From positions 347,412 through 411,411 of the forward strand of contig PHAT01000004.1 of assembly GCA_002840435.1 (NCBI GenBank): 64,000 nucleotides of DNA, written 5' to 3'. The notes beneath the pieces are model-generated. The model searched no databases. It saw only the letters and a program-made list of their open reading frames with translations, and was not told the origin of the DNA. Below are positions 35,901 through 44,072 of this stretch, piece after piece. The position numbers were made by a program, and so were the translations under genes. Within the stretch, counting starts at the first letter, position 1; each line of letters opens with the position of its first letter. The DNA is from Deltaproteobacteria bacterium HGW-Deltaproteobacteria-6. Its GTDB lineage: Bacteria; Desulfobacterota; Syntrophia; Syntrophales; Smithellaceae.

Positions 35901-37021
35901 ATGCGCAGGCATTGCGGGTCGTGCGCAATCCAGATCGCAACGGGCGCCACATCCATCACGGTCTGCATTTCCCCGGCGCGTATTCTTTCCCGCAACTCGC
36001 TTGCCCGCAGGGCCTCTTCGATTTTGACGCGATTCATGGCGATGGCGACCTGATCGGCAACGGCTTTCATCAGCGCCAGATCATCCGCGCTGAAAGTCGT
36101 CCGGTTACGGGTGCCGAAGGACAGGGTTCCAATGACACGATTTTGCTCCATGAGCGGATGGCAGGCGTAGGCTTTAATGCCGAAAGATTTTACCAGTTCC
36201 GTCCGGACGTCGGGCGTCGTTGGAATGTTCTCGGCGACAATCCGGCATTTGTCGCGCGCCACGCACCCGCAAACCGCCACACCGTATTCCAGCCATTCCA
36301 TTTCTCGCGCCGCTTCGGGCGGAATCCCCGCATACGCATTTAAGTGCAACCGTCCGGCATCTTCATCAACCAGAAAATTGAAAAAGGCCTGACAATCCAG
36401 AAATTCCATAACCCGTGTGCACAGCTCCACCACGAGCTGCTGCGGTTTGTCACTCGCGAGCAGCCGGCCGGCCGTGTAGGATAAGATTTCCAGCCGTTCG
36501 TTGTATTTTAACAGAATCGCTTCTATCTGCCGGCGGTGCTCCAACTCTTTCTGCAGTTCCGCCGTCCTTGCGGCAACCTGCCGTTCCAGATCTCTGTGCG
36601 CCTCGCGCAGTTCTTCTTCCGCTTTCTTGCGCGCCTTCAACTCGTCCGCTTCCGCCAGGGCTCTCCTTACAGCCGGCACGAGCCGCTGCTGCAGACGGTT
36701 CTTTAAAACATAATCCTTTGCGCCCTGCGTGAGAATTTCAATGGCGCGATCTTCACTGACCGCGCCGGTCACTAAAATAAAAGGGGTGTCGGGGCATTGT
36801 TTATTTGCTTCCAGAAGCGCCAATGCGCCGTTGTATTGAGGAAGGTCATAATCGGACAGAATAAGATCGTAGCAGGACTGCTGTAGTTCGTAAATGTAAT
36901 CTTGCTCGTTTTCCACCACTTTCGCGGCAACGCGAAACCCGGCATCTTCCAGTTCAAACAGCGTTAACTCGGCATCCGTTCGGTTGTCTTCCAGAATAAG
37001 AATGTGAAGGGGTTCCGTCAT
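32951..37021 (-). CDS. Hybrid histidine kinase with N-terminal REC, GAF and about six PAS domains
   Basis: 1356 residues, start 37021 after AGGTGATGAG. Order: REC (1-120, phospho-Asp in LILSDYDLPQYNG), coiled coil, GAF (about 185-340, including QVAIAMNRVKI), then PAS modules linked by the -DITRRR/DITDRK/DITERK/DITARK/DVTERK/DITARK endings typical of tandem PAS/PAC, HisKA (SYSVSHDLRAPLRAIDG) and HATPase (LLENAVKFTR, GTGVGLAIVQRIV). One PAS has CHETVHGAGEPPAFCPH with a cysteine cluster, a possible redox or metal site. No membrane span: a cytoplasmic sensor. The last ~230 residues are paralogous to the kinase at 30968. Confidence 0.9.
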   Translation of the reverse strand: MTEPLHILILEDNRTDAELTLFELEDAGFRVAAKVVENEQDYIYELQQSCYDLILSDYDLPQYNGALALLEANKQCPDTPFILVTGAVSEDRAIEILTQGAKDYVLKNRLQQRLVPAVRRALAEADELKARKKAEEELREAHRDLERQVAARTAELQKELEHRRQIEAILLKYNERLEILSYTAGRLLASDKPQQLVVELCTRVMEFLDCQAFFNFLVDEDAGRLHLNAYAGIPPEAAREMEWLEYGVAVCGCVARDKCRIVAENIPTTPDVRTELVKSFGIKAYACHPLMEQNRVIGTLSFGTRNRTTFSADDLALMKAVADQVAIAMNRVKIEEALRASELRERIRAGEMQTVMDVAPVAIWIAHDPQCLRITGNRYADEIMQVPPDANVSMSAPGDAAVTYKVLRNGAEMKPDQLPAQVAAATGRPVEAEMLDLVFSDGRVVRLIEGAMPFFDAEGRVRGSVAAGTDITRRRMLEEELKETTERFEMAQHAAQVGTWDWNVLTGDILWSDQMFYLFKLDPRKNRASFELWESILHPEDVPIAQGRINDALRQKTTLNSDYRIVLPDGQVRWINSIGEGRYDDTGKPVRMIGICMDITDRKQTEEALGNNENLYRGLFNSMQEGFYIGEIIYDEDGSPQDYTYLDINPVFEKIMGISRDQIIGRRMKELNPHVSSHWLSIFKKVAITGMSEYSEFYSKSFRRHFKAMAYRPMEKRFAVLVEDITERKQGEEALKISEEKYRNLVKYAPAAIYEMDLPGAKFLSVNDVMCNILGYSREELLAVKPLDILAEESRPLFEERTRQKLAGKAVAETVEYRIRKKNGDWIYAAVNMGTVSYPGEKSARVAVIAHDITARKKIEEALRDSEQRLKFHFENSPLAVVEWDADFIVTEWSSEAERIFGWKKEEVIGRRIDHLRIIYNEDIPAVDRIMETLATGEKHTVVSTNRNYTKSGAIIECTWHNSAIFNAEGKMESVLSLVEDVTERKRTDQAILLAKEEWERTFDTVPDLIAILDNQHKIIRVNKAMADRLGVAPKRCIGLTCHETVHGAGEPPAFCPHQLTCGDGLQHVAEVHEPNLGGDFLVSTTPLCDQEGRPVGSVHVARDITARKRAEDLLARQAAELQERTNQLEAANRELESFSYSVSHDLRAPLRAIDGFSRIILRQQGEQFDENTRRQFDMIRDNTRKMGALIDSLLSFSRVQKTSMNISVIDMDKLAREVWEEIRIANKERNLEFRITEVLPGCGDRTLIRQVLFNLLENAVKFTRNRRSGIIEMSSAEESGRMVYCVKDNGAGFDMEYYNKLFGVFQRLHTAEEYAGTGVGLAIVQRIVKRHGGRVWAEGKVNEGAAFYFALPQKC

Positions 37022-37306
37022 AAATCTCATCACCTGTCAATATGTCGATTGCATCACAATCTGACATATTAGTAACAATACATCAAGATTGGATTTCAAA
37101 GCGGATTTTAAACTTATATTTTCCAGATTGATCGCGGTTGCATCATATAATGATGTTTTTCCGCCGAACAATAGGGGGTTTTACCTACCGAATAGCGCAA
37201 TATTTCCTACCATGTTTATTTTATGCGTCAAACCTTATACTAATGTAAAATGATGTAATAAAACAGATTCATCACAAGGAAATTTTTTCAGGGAATGAGA
37301 TGGAAC

Positions 37307-38011
37307 ATGACTGATAATATACGTATTCTGATGTTGGAAGATGTGGCAAGCGATGCGATATTGATCAAAGATGAGCTGCAAAGCGCCGGACTCAACTTTG
37401 TTCCCTGTGTTGTTTCCAACAGAAAAGATTACCTGGAGGCCCTGGATAATTTTTTTCCGGACATTATTCTTTCTGATTATAATCTCCCCCAATATGACGG
37501 TGTTAAAGCTTTAAGTGATGCCAGACTCAAACTGAAATTTCCGGATGTGCCCTTTATCCTTGTAACGGGAGCCATTGCAGAGGATCTGGCCATCGATATT
37601 CTGATCAGCGGGGCCAGTGATTATGTCATGAAAAATCGCCTGCAGAGACTTGTCCCGGCTGTCCAAAGGGCGCTGGAGGAAGCAAGGGAAGTCAAAGCGC
37701 GCAGAGAGGCGGAGGCACAACTGCGCAAGGCGCATGATGAGCTGGAGGTTCAGGTCAAACAGAGAACCGCTCAGTTACAGACCGAAATTGAAGAACGAAA
37801 GAAGACCGAGGAAGACCTCCGGGAAGCACTCTCCCGTATAAAAACACTGAGCGGTCTTTTGCCGATTTGTGCTTCCTGCAAAAAGATCCGTGACAGCAAG
37901 GGTAATTGGGAGCAAGTTGAAGTCTATATCAAAAATAATTCCAACGCGGAATTTACTCATGGGGTGTGCCCGGAATGCGCAAGAAAACTTTATCCGCAGG
38001 CGTTCAACTGA
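37307..38011 (+). CDS. Response regulator with C-terminal four-cysteine domain
   Basis: 234 residues (start 37307; the ATG at 37295 has no room for a site). REC domain (Asp in IILSDYNLPQYDG), long coiled coil (about 130-180, HDELEVQVKQRTAQLQTEIE), and a ~50-residue C-terminal module LLPICASCKKIRDSKG...CPECARKLYP with two C-x2-C pairs that probably bind zinc. This module is common at the C-termini of proteobacterial PAS/REC proteins but is of unknown function. Divergent from the kinase at 32951 across a 285-base A/T-rich gap, so the two may be co-regulated. Confidence 0.88.
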   Translation: MTDNIRILMLEDVASDAILIKDELQSAGLNFVPCVVSNRKDYLEALDNFFPDIILSDYNLPQYDGVKALSDARLKLKFPDVPFILVTGAIAEDLAIDILISGASDYVMKNRLQRLVPAVQRALEEAREVKARREAEAQLRKAHDELEVQVKQRTAQLQTEIEERKKTEEDLREALSRIKTLSGLLPICASCKKIRDSKGNWEQVEVYIKNNSNAEFTHGVCPECARKLYPQAFN

Positions 38012-38075
38012 CCTGAAAAACTTCCTGACTATCTGATCCATTCATTTTGAAGATTGCCTTATCGATGCTTATCCG

Positions 38076-38282
38076 TCATCCTCTCAAATGTGCTTTTTTA
38101 CGTTTACCGGCGCGCGATATTTCCGTCAACTCATCATAAATGACAATTTCCTGCTTGATATTAATAACCAGCAGAATGATCGCGGCGGCAATTAATACGT
38201 GGATCAGAAGACCGGTTGTATAACCGGTTGCCAACCCCAGACACCAGAGACCTGTCAGTAAAACAGCAATCGACCAAAGCAT
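38076..38282 (-). CDS. Lmo0937-type (DUF5670) small membrane protein
   Basis: 68 residues with two hydrophobic segments (MLWSIAVLLTGLWCLGLAT and LIHVLIAAAIILLVINI) followed by a charged tail ending RAGKRKKAHLRG. The MLW-x-I-A-V-x-L...L-x-GL start and the GxLIH-x-L second span match the lmo0937/DUF5670 family, widespread, stress-related and of unknown function. GGGAGAAAG precedes the ATG. Confidence 0.85.
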   Translation of the reverse strand: MLWSIAVLLTGLWCLGLATGYTTGLLIHVLIAAAIILLVINIKQEIVIYDELTEISRAGKRKKAHLRG

Positions 38283-38624
38283 GATCTTTCTCCCTGAAAA
38301 AGTAGTCCGAACATCACCCGTCTCAGCTTAAACCGGGGTGCTCTTTTTTCTTAAAATGCAGGAAGTTTAAGATAAAAACAATAATGATAAATTAAGAGTT
38401 GAATGGCAGGTAAATACTACTCCCGGCTATGGTTATGGAACTGCCCGAATTACCGTCGGCTGCTCATGTGTATCACCAATTGTTTCATCCATGCCATGAG
38501 GCTTGTCTCAGGGATTGGTTGATCCTAATCCAGTGTATTCCCGATGGAGAGCATGATCAATTTGATGTTTAATATATAGTCATACGGGTATCATGAATCC
38601 CGCAAAAATTTCAGGAGGTGTCCC
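38283..38624. other. Intergenic region
   Basis: About 340 bases. A CACCC / GGGTG hairpin followed by TTTTTT (38315-38349) is a possible plus-strand terminator. A 45-codon frame (38435-38572, MELPELPSAAHVYHQLFHP start) has no ribosome site and is probably chance. The region just before 38625 carries a clear AGGAGG. Confidence 0.45.
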
Positions 38625-38930
38625 ATGCCGGTCAGTACTTCATGGAAGCACAAAATATTGGCGGTGGTTTTCGTGTCATTGACCGTTATTTTCTTTTGCA
38701 ACACATCGTTTGCAGCGGAGCCTCCCCACCGCTATCAAGTTGTCACAGGCCCGGAAGACAAGGCATATCTTGTGGACACAACCACCGGTTTTGTCTGGGT
38801 GCTGACCTACCGCACCATGGCCACTGGGAGAGAACCCATTGCCATTCCCTATAAATTTATCAAGATATGTCCGAAGAATCAGAAATCATTTATTGTGGAA
38901 GACGCCAAGGACGGCGCCTGCCTTCCGTAG
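38625..38930 (+). CDS. Small secreted protein, unknown family
   Basis: 101 residues; CAGGAGGTGTCCC precedes the ATG. Signal peptide (basic KHK, hydrophobic ILAVVFVSLTVIFFC, cleavage near SFA). Mature part is about 70 residues, beta-rich (HRYQVVTGPEDKAYLVDTTT, FVWVLTYRT) with two cysteines (KICPKN, GACLP). No family recognised. Lies on the same strand just before the Spy-like gene; 137 bases separate them. Confidence 0.75.
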   Translation: MPVSTSWKHKILAVVFVSLTVIFFCNTSFAAEPPHRYQVVTGPEDKAYLVDTTTGFVWVLTYRTMATGREPIAIPYKFIKICPKNQKSFIVEDAKDGACLP

Positions 38931-39067
38931 TCGTCACCCTGTTACCAAGACGTCAAAAAGGCTGAGAACGGCTTTAGTTTGAGGGGAAGCAACCAATCAG
39001 GACACGGCTCACGGTTTTTCCCGGAACAGCACCCTGTCCGGTATCAAAACACCGATGGAGGAAGATC

Positions 39068-39559
39068 ATGAAATTAAATATCAGCCGACGGGGTCATCAA
39101 CCCATTATCATCATGGCGTCGGCATTACTTTTGATGGCTGTTTTGCTCACGGGAGCAAATGTCTCTTATGCGGGTCCCGATGATTCCGAATCCAAAACGG
39201 CGGTAAAGCTGTCTTTAACCGAACGCATGGACGCACACCTCTCCATGCTGCACACCAAGCTTCAGATCACGAAGGCTCAGGAAGATCAATGGCAGAAATT
39301 CGCCCGGGTGATGCTGGAAAATAATAAAACGATGCAGGATCTTCAGGAAAAGCGCCAGAAAGAAGTCCGGTTGATGACCGCACTGGATGACCTTAAAAGT
39401 TACAGCGAAATTGCCGACGCCCATGCCGGCGGCCTGAAAAAATTTATTCCGGCATTTGAAGCTCTCTATAACAGCATGACAGATGAGCAGAAACGGAATG
39501 CCGACAGCCTCTTTCTCAATCAACGGGAAATCATGAGCGGTAAAAGGGCCTCCAACTAG
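39068..39559 (+). CDS. Spy/CpxP-like LTXXQ periplasmic protein
   Basis: 163 residues; GGAGGAAG precedes the ATG. Signal peptide to about residue 38 (SYA). The mature helices carry two copies of the LTXXQ-type motif: LQITKAQEDQWQKF and FEALYNSMTDEQKRN. Family members (Spy, CpxP, ZraP, CnrX) are periplasmic chaperones or metal-sensing anchors, some induced by copper or zinc. Its convergent neighbour is the end of the metal/redox operon, which makes a role in metal stress plausible but unproven. Confidence 0.8.
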   Translation: MKLNISRRGHQPIIIMASALLLMAVLLTGANVSYAGPDDSESKTAVKLSLTERMDAHLSMLHTKLQITKAQEDQWQKFARVMLENNKTMQDLQEKRQKEVRLMTALDDLKSYSEIADAHAGGLKKFIPAFEALYNSMTDEQKRNADSLFLNQREIMSGKRASN

Positions 39560-39637
39560 AGCAGCGTTGCATTGATCTCCTGTCCTGCCGACCCTTATTG
39601 CCGGGGGCAAGACCAGCGGGAGATATCTTTTAAAAAA

Positions 39638-40639
39638 TCAGAACAACCCCATGGTAAAATCCGTAAGGACCATCCGGCAAATGGATATCCCGGCAAAGAT
39701 GCAATAGGAGACAAGGCTGATGAGCGTAAGCCTCCTCTGAAAACGCGCCAGGCCGGAAGCGAGGCTTTTAATTCTGCGAAACGGCATCAGGACGCCCACA
39801 CCCAGACCCGAAACAACGCCGGTCATCAGGGAGGCATAAAGAAGGTATCCGACATAACCATATTCTTTCTGTAAAATGCAAAAAGGGCAATGGTGGGTCG
39901 GAAGTTCATAAAAGTAAAGCGAGATGAAAGAGATCAGGGAGGCGCAGGATATCAGAAAAAATAATCCGGAGATGATGGAAAAAAGATATCCCGGTTTACC
40001 CTTGACGAGATAAATGATGCCGGACAACAAAGTCAGGACAATCCCCCCGTAAAAAACCGCCATGGCGCTCACAACCGGCAGTGCGGTAATTTCCGAACCG
40101 ACGCCGGTTTGCCCGGAATTAAAGAGACTTCCGCAGCAGGATGTGATGACATCCGCCTTCATCCCGGAAAAATACAACCATTGGAAAACTGCTTCCGCGA
40201 TGATCAGGGGCGAAAGGCCGAGGAGCATGGCATATTTCTTCCTGATCAGGGGATAATCTCTGGCCTGATTGTCCACATGGTTGACGATGAGCCAGAGACC
40301 GGCCAGGATGCAGTTGAGAATTTTCAGGAGAAAGGCCGGGTAGCCGTAAGGATCAACATAAAGCGTGCCCGCGGCGCACATCGCTCCGACAAAGAGGTTG
40401 TGAAGCCCGTCGGCGGTATAGATGAAAAGAAAGAGCGAACCGATCTGGAATACGAAGACATAGGATAGAATCGTCGAAATGAGGTAAGTCTTTCTCTCCA
40501 GGGCCAGCTGCTCTTCACTGCCGCTTTGCATGTCCCAGCAGCGGATAATCCTGATGCCGAACCAGGAGCTGAAAATAATCATTCCGCAGATGAGAACGGA
40601 CGCAAACACGAGTGCGACAATGGCCGGATGCAGAATCAT
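39638..40639 (-). CDS. Polytopic membrane protein with CPFC motif
   Basis: 333 residues, about eight hydrophobic spans. A C-x2-C pair sits in a loop between spans (THHCPFCILQKEYGY), and another cysteine pair occurs in VITSCCGSLFN. The CPFC loop, which would face the periplasm or the membrane, could bind metal or exchange thiols. The start overlaps the stop of the ABC ATPase gene by four bases (ATGA), so it belongs to the operon. I recall similar proteins next to NosL/ABC genes in Geobacter-like genomes, but no function is known. Confidence 0.75.
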   Translation of the reverse strand: MILHPAIVALVFASVLICGMIIFSSWFGIRIIRCWDMQSGSEEQLALERKTYLISTILSYVFVFQIGSLFLFIYTADGLHNLFVGAMCAAGTLYVDPYGYPAFLLKILNCILAGLWLIVNHVDNQARDYPLIRKKYAMLLGLSPLIIAEAVFQWLYFSGMKADVITSCCGSLFNSGQTGVGSEITALPVVSAMAVFYGGIVLTLLSGIIYLVKGKPGYLFSIISGLFFLISCASLISFISLYFYELPTHHCPFCILQKEYGYVGYLLYASLMTGVVSGLGVGVLMPFRRIKSLASGLARFQRRLTLISLVSYCIFAGISICRMVLTDFTMGLF

Positions 40640-41364
40640 AGCCCCGCCTCATCGATTATCCCGTCACGAACGCCAATAACCCGATCAACAACGGACGCTT
40701 CAAAAACAATAGGGTCATGACTGGCAATAATGATTGTCTTGCTCTGATCCTTCAACCGGGAAACGATGTTCATGAATTCCAGCGACAACCTGCTGTCCAG
40801 ATGCGCCGTCGGTTCATCGGCGATGATGACCGGCGGGTCATTCATCAGCGCCCGGGCGATCGCCACCCGCTGCGCTTCACCGCCGGAAAGCCACTCCACC
40901 TTCGCGGGGGCGCGGTCTTTCAGGCTGAACATATCCAGAAGTTCTTCCGCGCGCCTCCTGACCTCGGCGTGCTTGTTTCCCAGCGGGTAGGAGGGGAGCA
41001 GGACATTTTCGATCACCGTTATTCCCCGGACGAGATTAAACTGCTGAAAAATGAATCCGAACGAACGGCGCCGTATTTCCGTCAAAAACCGCTCCGGCAG
41101 GCTCGTCACCTCCACATCCGGCTGGTCGTCATTCCGGAGAAAACCATTTTTGCCCAGCAGCCCTTTTTGCAGCGTGATCCGGCCGGACGAAGGCCTCGCC
41201 ATGCAGCCGATCAGCGACAGGAGTGTCGTCTTTCCCGAACCGCTCGGCCCCTTCAGCACCGTGACGCGGCTGCCTTCCATGTCAAGCGTCACGCCGTTCA
41301 CGGCAGTAAAGGCATTGGACTTTCCCAGATTAAATCCTTTTCGCACATTCATTAATTTAATCAT
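40636..41364 (-). CDS. ABC transporter ATP-binding protein (MacB/LolD type)
   Basis: 242 residues: Walker A GPSGSGKTTLLS, Q-loop FIFQQFNLV, signature WLSGGEAQRVAIARAL, Walker B VIIADEPTAHLD and a switch His in IIASHDP. An insert between Walker A and the Q loop is longer than in LolD. It energises the FtsX-like permease encoded just upstream (stop and start abut). This class moves lipoproteins, heme-like cofactors, peptides or acts mechanically on periplasmic partners rather than importing solutes. Confidence 0.92.
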   Translation of the reverse strand: MIKLMNVRKGFNLGKSNAFTAVNGVTLDMEGSRVTVLKGPSGSGKTTLLSLIGCMARPSSGRITLQKGLLGKNGFLRNDDQPDVEVTSLPERFLTEIRRRSFGFIFQQFNLVRGITVIENVLLPSYPLGNKHAEVRRRAEELLDMFSLKDRAPAKVEWLSGGEAQRVAIARALMNDPPVIIADEPTAHLDSRLSLEFMNIVSRLKDQSKTIIIASHDPIVFEASVVDRVIGVRDGIIDEAGL

Positions 41365-42501
41365 CTAAGACCTCATCACCTGATCGGGATCGATAATCGC
41401 CGCCTTCCAGGAAGGGATAATGGTGGCCACGGTATAGGGCACAACCGTCAGAAAGAAAAGGACGGCCAGCTGATAGGAATCGATGAAAGGCGTTATACGA
41501 AAATCAGGATAGAGGACGGACCAGCCTTTCAAGGCGGGAGCAAACAGGAAAGCTGATGAAAAGAAAACATGGGCGTAAGCCAGCAATACGCCCCCGGCAA
41601 AAGCCAGGAAGGAAATCAGAGCGCCTTCATAGGTTTTCACGGCCAGGACATCGGATATTTCCCAGCCGATGGCCTTCAGGATGCCGATTTCCCGCTTCTC
41701 TTCCGCCGAAAGTCCCGATGCTTTTTCCGAAGCAAAAATAATGAAAGCCAAAAGAGCCATGATGAGCAGAATGATCACCATACCGCCCCGCCAGTCAAAA
41801 ACGGAGTCATAGGTCCGCACCATTTCATCCCGGATGATCGGCCGTGTATCGGGAAGCAGTTCCGTTACCTTCCTCGCGATGGTTGCCAGTTCCTTGGGAT
41901 TCCTGACGGTTACGGTAATGTCCGTCGCGAAGGGCGCGGCCAGTCCGAATAGCTCCCGGAAGTCTTGTTCCGTCATCAGGATCAAATCGGCCGTCACCAG
42001 TTCCGATGCGGCGGAAATTTCCCGAACGATGGAAAAACCCCGGACGGATCCATCCGAACCACGGAAGGACATGATGTCGCCGGCGCCGATCATTCTGCCT
42101 TTCGCCAGGCCGCTGCCGATGATGATATTTCCGGAGGACAGGTCGTTTCCCCGGGGCGCCATAAGGGTGTAGTTGGCGCCGACAACGGGATCATAATAAT
42201 AGCCCCATAATCTTGCCTCGGCCGAAGTAACACCCCTGATTTTTTTTATCCTCTGAAGATAATTCACGGGAATGGGGTCATAGCGGCCCATCAGGAGCCT
42301 TTGCACCACCATTTCGGGAGCGCCTTTCAGAATGAGCGATGCCTCCCGCTTCATGGCGTGCGTAAAAAACATGGCCGAGGCCAGGATAAAAACAACCAGT
42401 GTATAGACAAAAAGCAGGCTGAGGTTTTTGCCTTTTCTTCTGATGAGGGAAGCCATGGTGAAGTCGAGGATGCTTCTTTGTTTCTCAATCCAGCGTGTCA
42501 T
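41365..42501 (-). CDS. ABC transporter permease, FtsX/MacB type
   Basis: 378 residues from the ATG at 42501, which follows AAAGGAGG; the longer frame runs through the previous gene. One N-terminal span (LSLLFVYTLVVFILASAMFF), a large periplasmic region (residues about 60-250), then three C-terminal spans (MVIILLIMALLAFIIFA; GALISFLAFAGGVLL; LAVLFFLTVVPYTVA), the topology of MacB/FtsX permeases that couple ATP use to periplasmic events. Adjacent to NosL-type chaperones, so it may serve the copper-site machinery in place of NosDFY. Overlaps the preceding gene by four bases. Confidence 0.9.
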   Translation of the reverse strand: MTRWIEKQRSILDFTMASLIRRKGKNLSLLFVYTLVVFILASAMFFTHAMKREASLILKGAPEMVVQRLLMGRYDPIPVNYLQRIKKIRGVTSAEARLWGYYYDPVVGANYTLMAPRGNDLSSGNIIIGSGLAKGRMIGAGDIMSFRGSDGSVRGFSIVREISAASELVTADLILMTEQDFRELFGLAAPFATDITVTVRNPKELATIARKVTELLPDTRPIIRDEMVRTYDSVFDWRGGMVIILLIMALLAFIIFASEKASGLSAEEKREIGILKAIGWEISDVLAVKTYEGALISFLAFAGGVLLAYAHVFFSSAFLFAPALKGWSVLYPDFRITPFIDSYQLAVLFFLTVVPYTVATIIPSWKAAIIDPDQVMRS

Positions 42502-42842
42502 TCCAGCCTCCTTTGCCTGACGGTCGGGCCCGCAAGCGACCCCGTCGGAAAATGTTCGAGCGCCACCGGATGATCCTGAAAGGCTGAATACATGTCGGCC
42601 TGGGACAAATGACGGGTATAGCGCGCTTCCGTAAAAAGACACAGATCCGTCAGCTCCAGTTTTTTAACCACTGCTGCCAGCTGAGCGATGTGAGCGGCAT
42701 CCGCCTGCCGCCTTGCTGCCGCGTGAACGAACATCAGTCCGCAGGCAATGAGCAGAAAGATAAGCAGGATCAGACAGAGATCCGATTTCCTCACCGGCAA
42801 CCGGACCTGTCCGTTTTGATGATGTAAAAGTTTACTGATCAA
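42498..42842 (-). CDS. Single-span membrane protein
   Basis: 114 residues with one membrane span (about residues 20-41, LCLILLIFLLIACGLMFVHA) and a ~70-residue outside domain (ADAAHIAQLAAVVKKLELTD, CLFTEARYTRHLSQADMY). No family recognised. It overlaps the NosL-like gene before it and the permease gene after it, so translation is coupled in the middle of the operon; that argues for a role in the same complex. Conservation of DLCLFTEARYTRH should be checked. Confidence 0.7.
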   Translation of the reverse strand: MISKLLHHQNGQVRLPVRKSDLCLILLIFLLIACGLMFVHAAARRQADAAHIAQLAAVVKKLELTDLCLFTEARYTRHLSQADMYSAFQDHPVALEHFPTGSLAGPTVRQRRLE

Positions 42843-43353
42843 GACTTTTGACCACCTCTGCCGTTATTTCGGAAAATTTGAGAATTTTTTTCCCCTGATG
42901 GTCGGTTGAGAACTCCCGGGCATCGTCTTCATGTGCCAGAGGGATCAATTCCCGCCCCATCGGGCCGTAAATATCGCTGCCGATGATGTACAGGGCTTTT
43001 CGCGCGTCGATCGCGGAAAGATGATAGTAATCCCTGACCAGGATCGTTTGGATATCCGCGGCTTTTCTGGACGGAGCATAACGCTTCAGATCAAAAAGAT
43101 ATTTAAACATATCTTTCGCGCCGTCAAAATAGACGTGGGAACCATCCCGGAAGCGGACGGCCATGACCCAGTCCGGATATTTCGCCACAAACATGCCGCA
43201 GACGGGGCATTTGTCTTTCACCGCAGGTTTCGGCATCGTCAGTTGCTTGTTTGCCGACCCCGCCGCGGCTGCCGGCAAACAAGCGCAAAATATGACAAAC
43301 GAAGCAGCCAGAAGCACCCTGCCCCATTTCCAATACCGTTGTGTTTTGCTCAT
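42832..43353 (-). CDS. NosL-like copper chaperone, B copy
   Basis: 173 residues; signal peptide (LLAASFVIFCACLPAAAA). CPVCGMFVAKYPDWVMAV followed by HVYFDGAKDMFKYL matches the NosL family, in which the C-x2-C-GM motif and nearby Met/His ligate Cu(I) for delivery to nitrous oxide reductase NosZ. No nosZ is present, so the copper client must be another protein. The start codon overlaps the end of the first NosL-like gene (ATGA). Confidence 0.85.
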   Translation of the reverse strand: MSKTQRYWKWGRVLLAASFVIFCACLPAAAAGSANKQLTMPKPAVKDKCPVCGMFVAKYPDWVMAVRFRDGSHVYFDGAKDMFKYLFDLKRYAPSRKAADIQTILVRDYYHLSAIDARKALYIIGSDIYGPMGRELIPLAHEDDAREFSTDHQGKKILKFSEITAEVVKSLDQ

Positions 43354-43874
43354 CAATGTTTATGCTCCATCATTTTCATTTTTTTCATTTTTCTTTTTTC
43401 GCGGATCATTTTTGTGTCATTGCCAAGATCCACATAAGCGGCCTGAAGCGCATCGTCAAAAGTTCCAAAACGGCCGCCGCTTACCTTCATGAATTTTTCC
43501 GCATCCGCCTGATCGGCAAACGCCCACTTGGCATTTTTTGTCATCACGCCCGGTTTGCCACCGCCGATAACCCAGAAAGCTTTTTCCGCATCAATCAATT
43601 CTTTCTTTCCGTAATCACCCACGCGGATGGCTGACGGCGCTTTATCCAGGTTCAGGGCCAGATCGACCGCCGCGCAATGAAGGCTGCATACACCGACTTT
43701 CGAGCCATCGCCGTATTCAATGAGCATCCTGCTGTGAGCAAACATATCGCGGTTCATGCCGCAATGGATGCAGGCAGGCATTTCCTTTACATCATTTTCC
43801 ATGGCCCAGAGCACGGGCACGGCAAGCATCAGGCACAAAATCACGATTCCCCAATATACGGATAATTTTTTCAT
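43353..43874 (-). CDS. NosL-like protein, A copy
   Basis: 173 residues, start 43874 after AAAGGAG. Signal peptide (SVYWGIVILCLMLAVPVLWA). PACIHCGMNRDMFAHSRMLIEY and VGVCSLHCAAVDLALN give two C-x2-C or C-x3-C sites, and the tail is basic and Met-rich (REKRKMKKMKMMEHKH), a likely metal-binding extension. Related to but distinct from the B copy. Encoded first of the pair, so the two probably pass copper or act as heteromers. Confidence 0.8.
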   Translation of the reverse strand: MKKLSVYWGIVILCLMLAVPVLWAMENDVKEMPACIHCGMNRDMFAHSRMLIEYGDGSKVGVCSLHCAAVDLALNLDKAPSAIRVGDYGKKELIDAEKAFWVIGGGKPGVMTKNAKWAFADQADAEKFMKVSGGRFGTFDDALQAAYVDLGNDTKMIREKRKMKKMKMMEHKH

Positions 43875-44072
43875 AACGTCTCCTTTCACGGTTGAAAGCA
43901 TGATGAGGAGCGGGCCGCCGGGACCCGCTTCCCGTTCACGAACCTGATGGTTCGCACAATTCATTTTCTGTCCATTTTAAGGGATTGCCACAATGGCGCA
44001 CGATCCCCCCCCGTCCTGCATTCAACATAAACCGCAAGGTTCAGGGAACCGGTGATGAAGCTTGTTGATGAT

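Noticed and set aside
38435..38572. 45-codon frame before the small secreted protein
   Set aside because: No ribosome site and no recognisable features.
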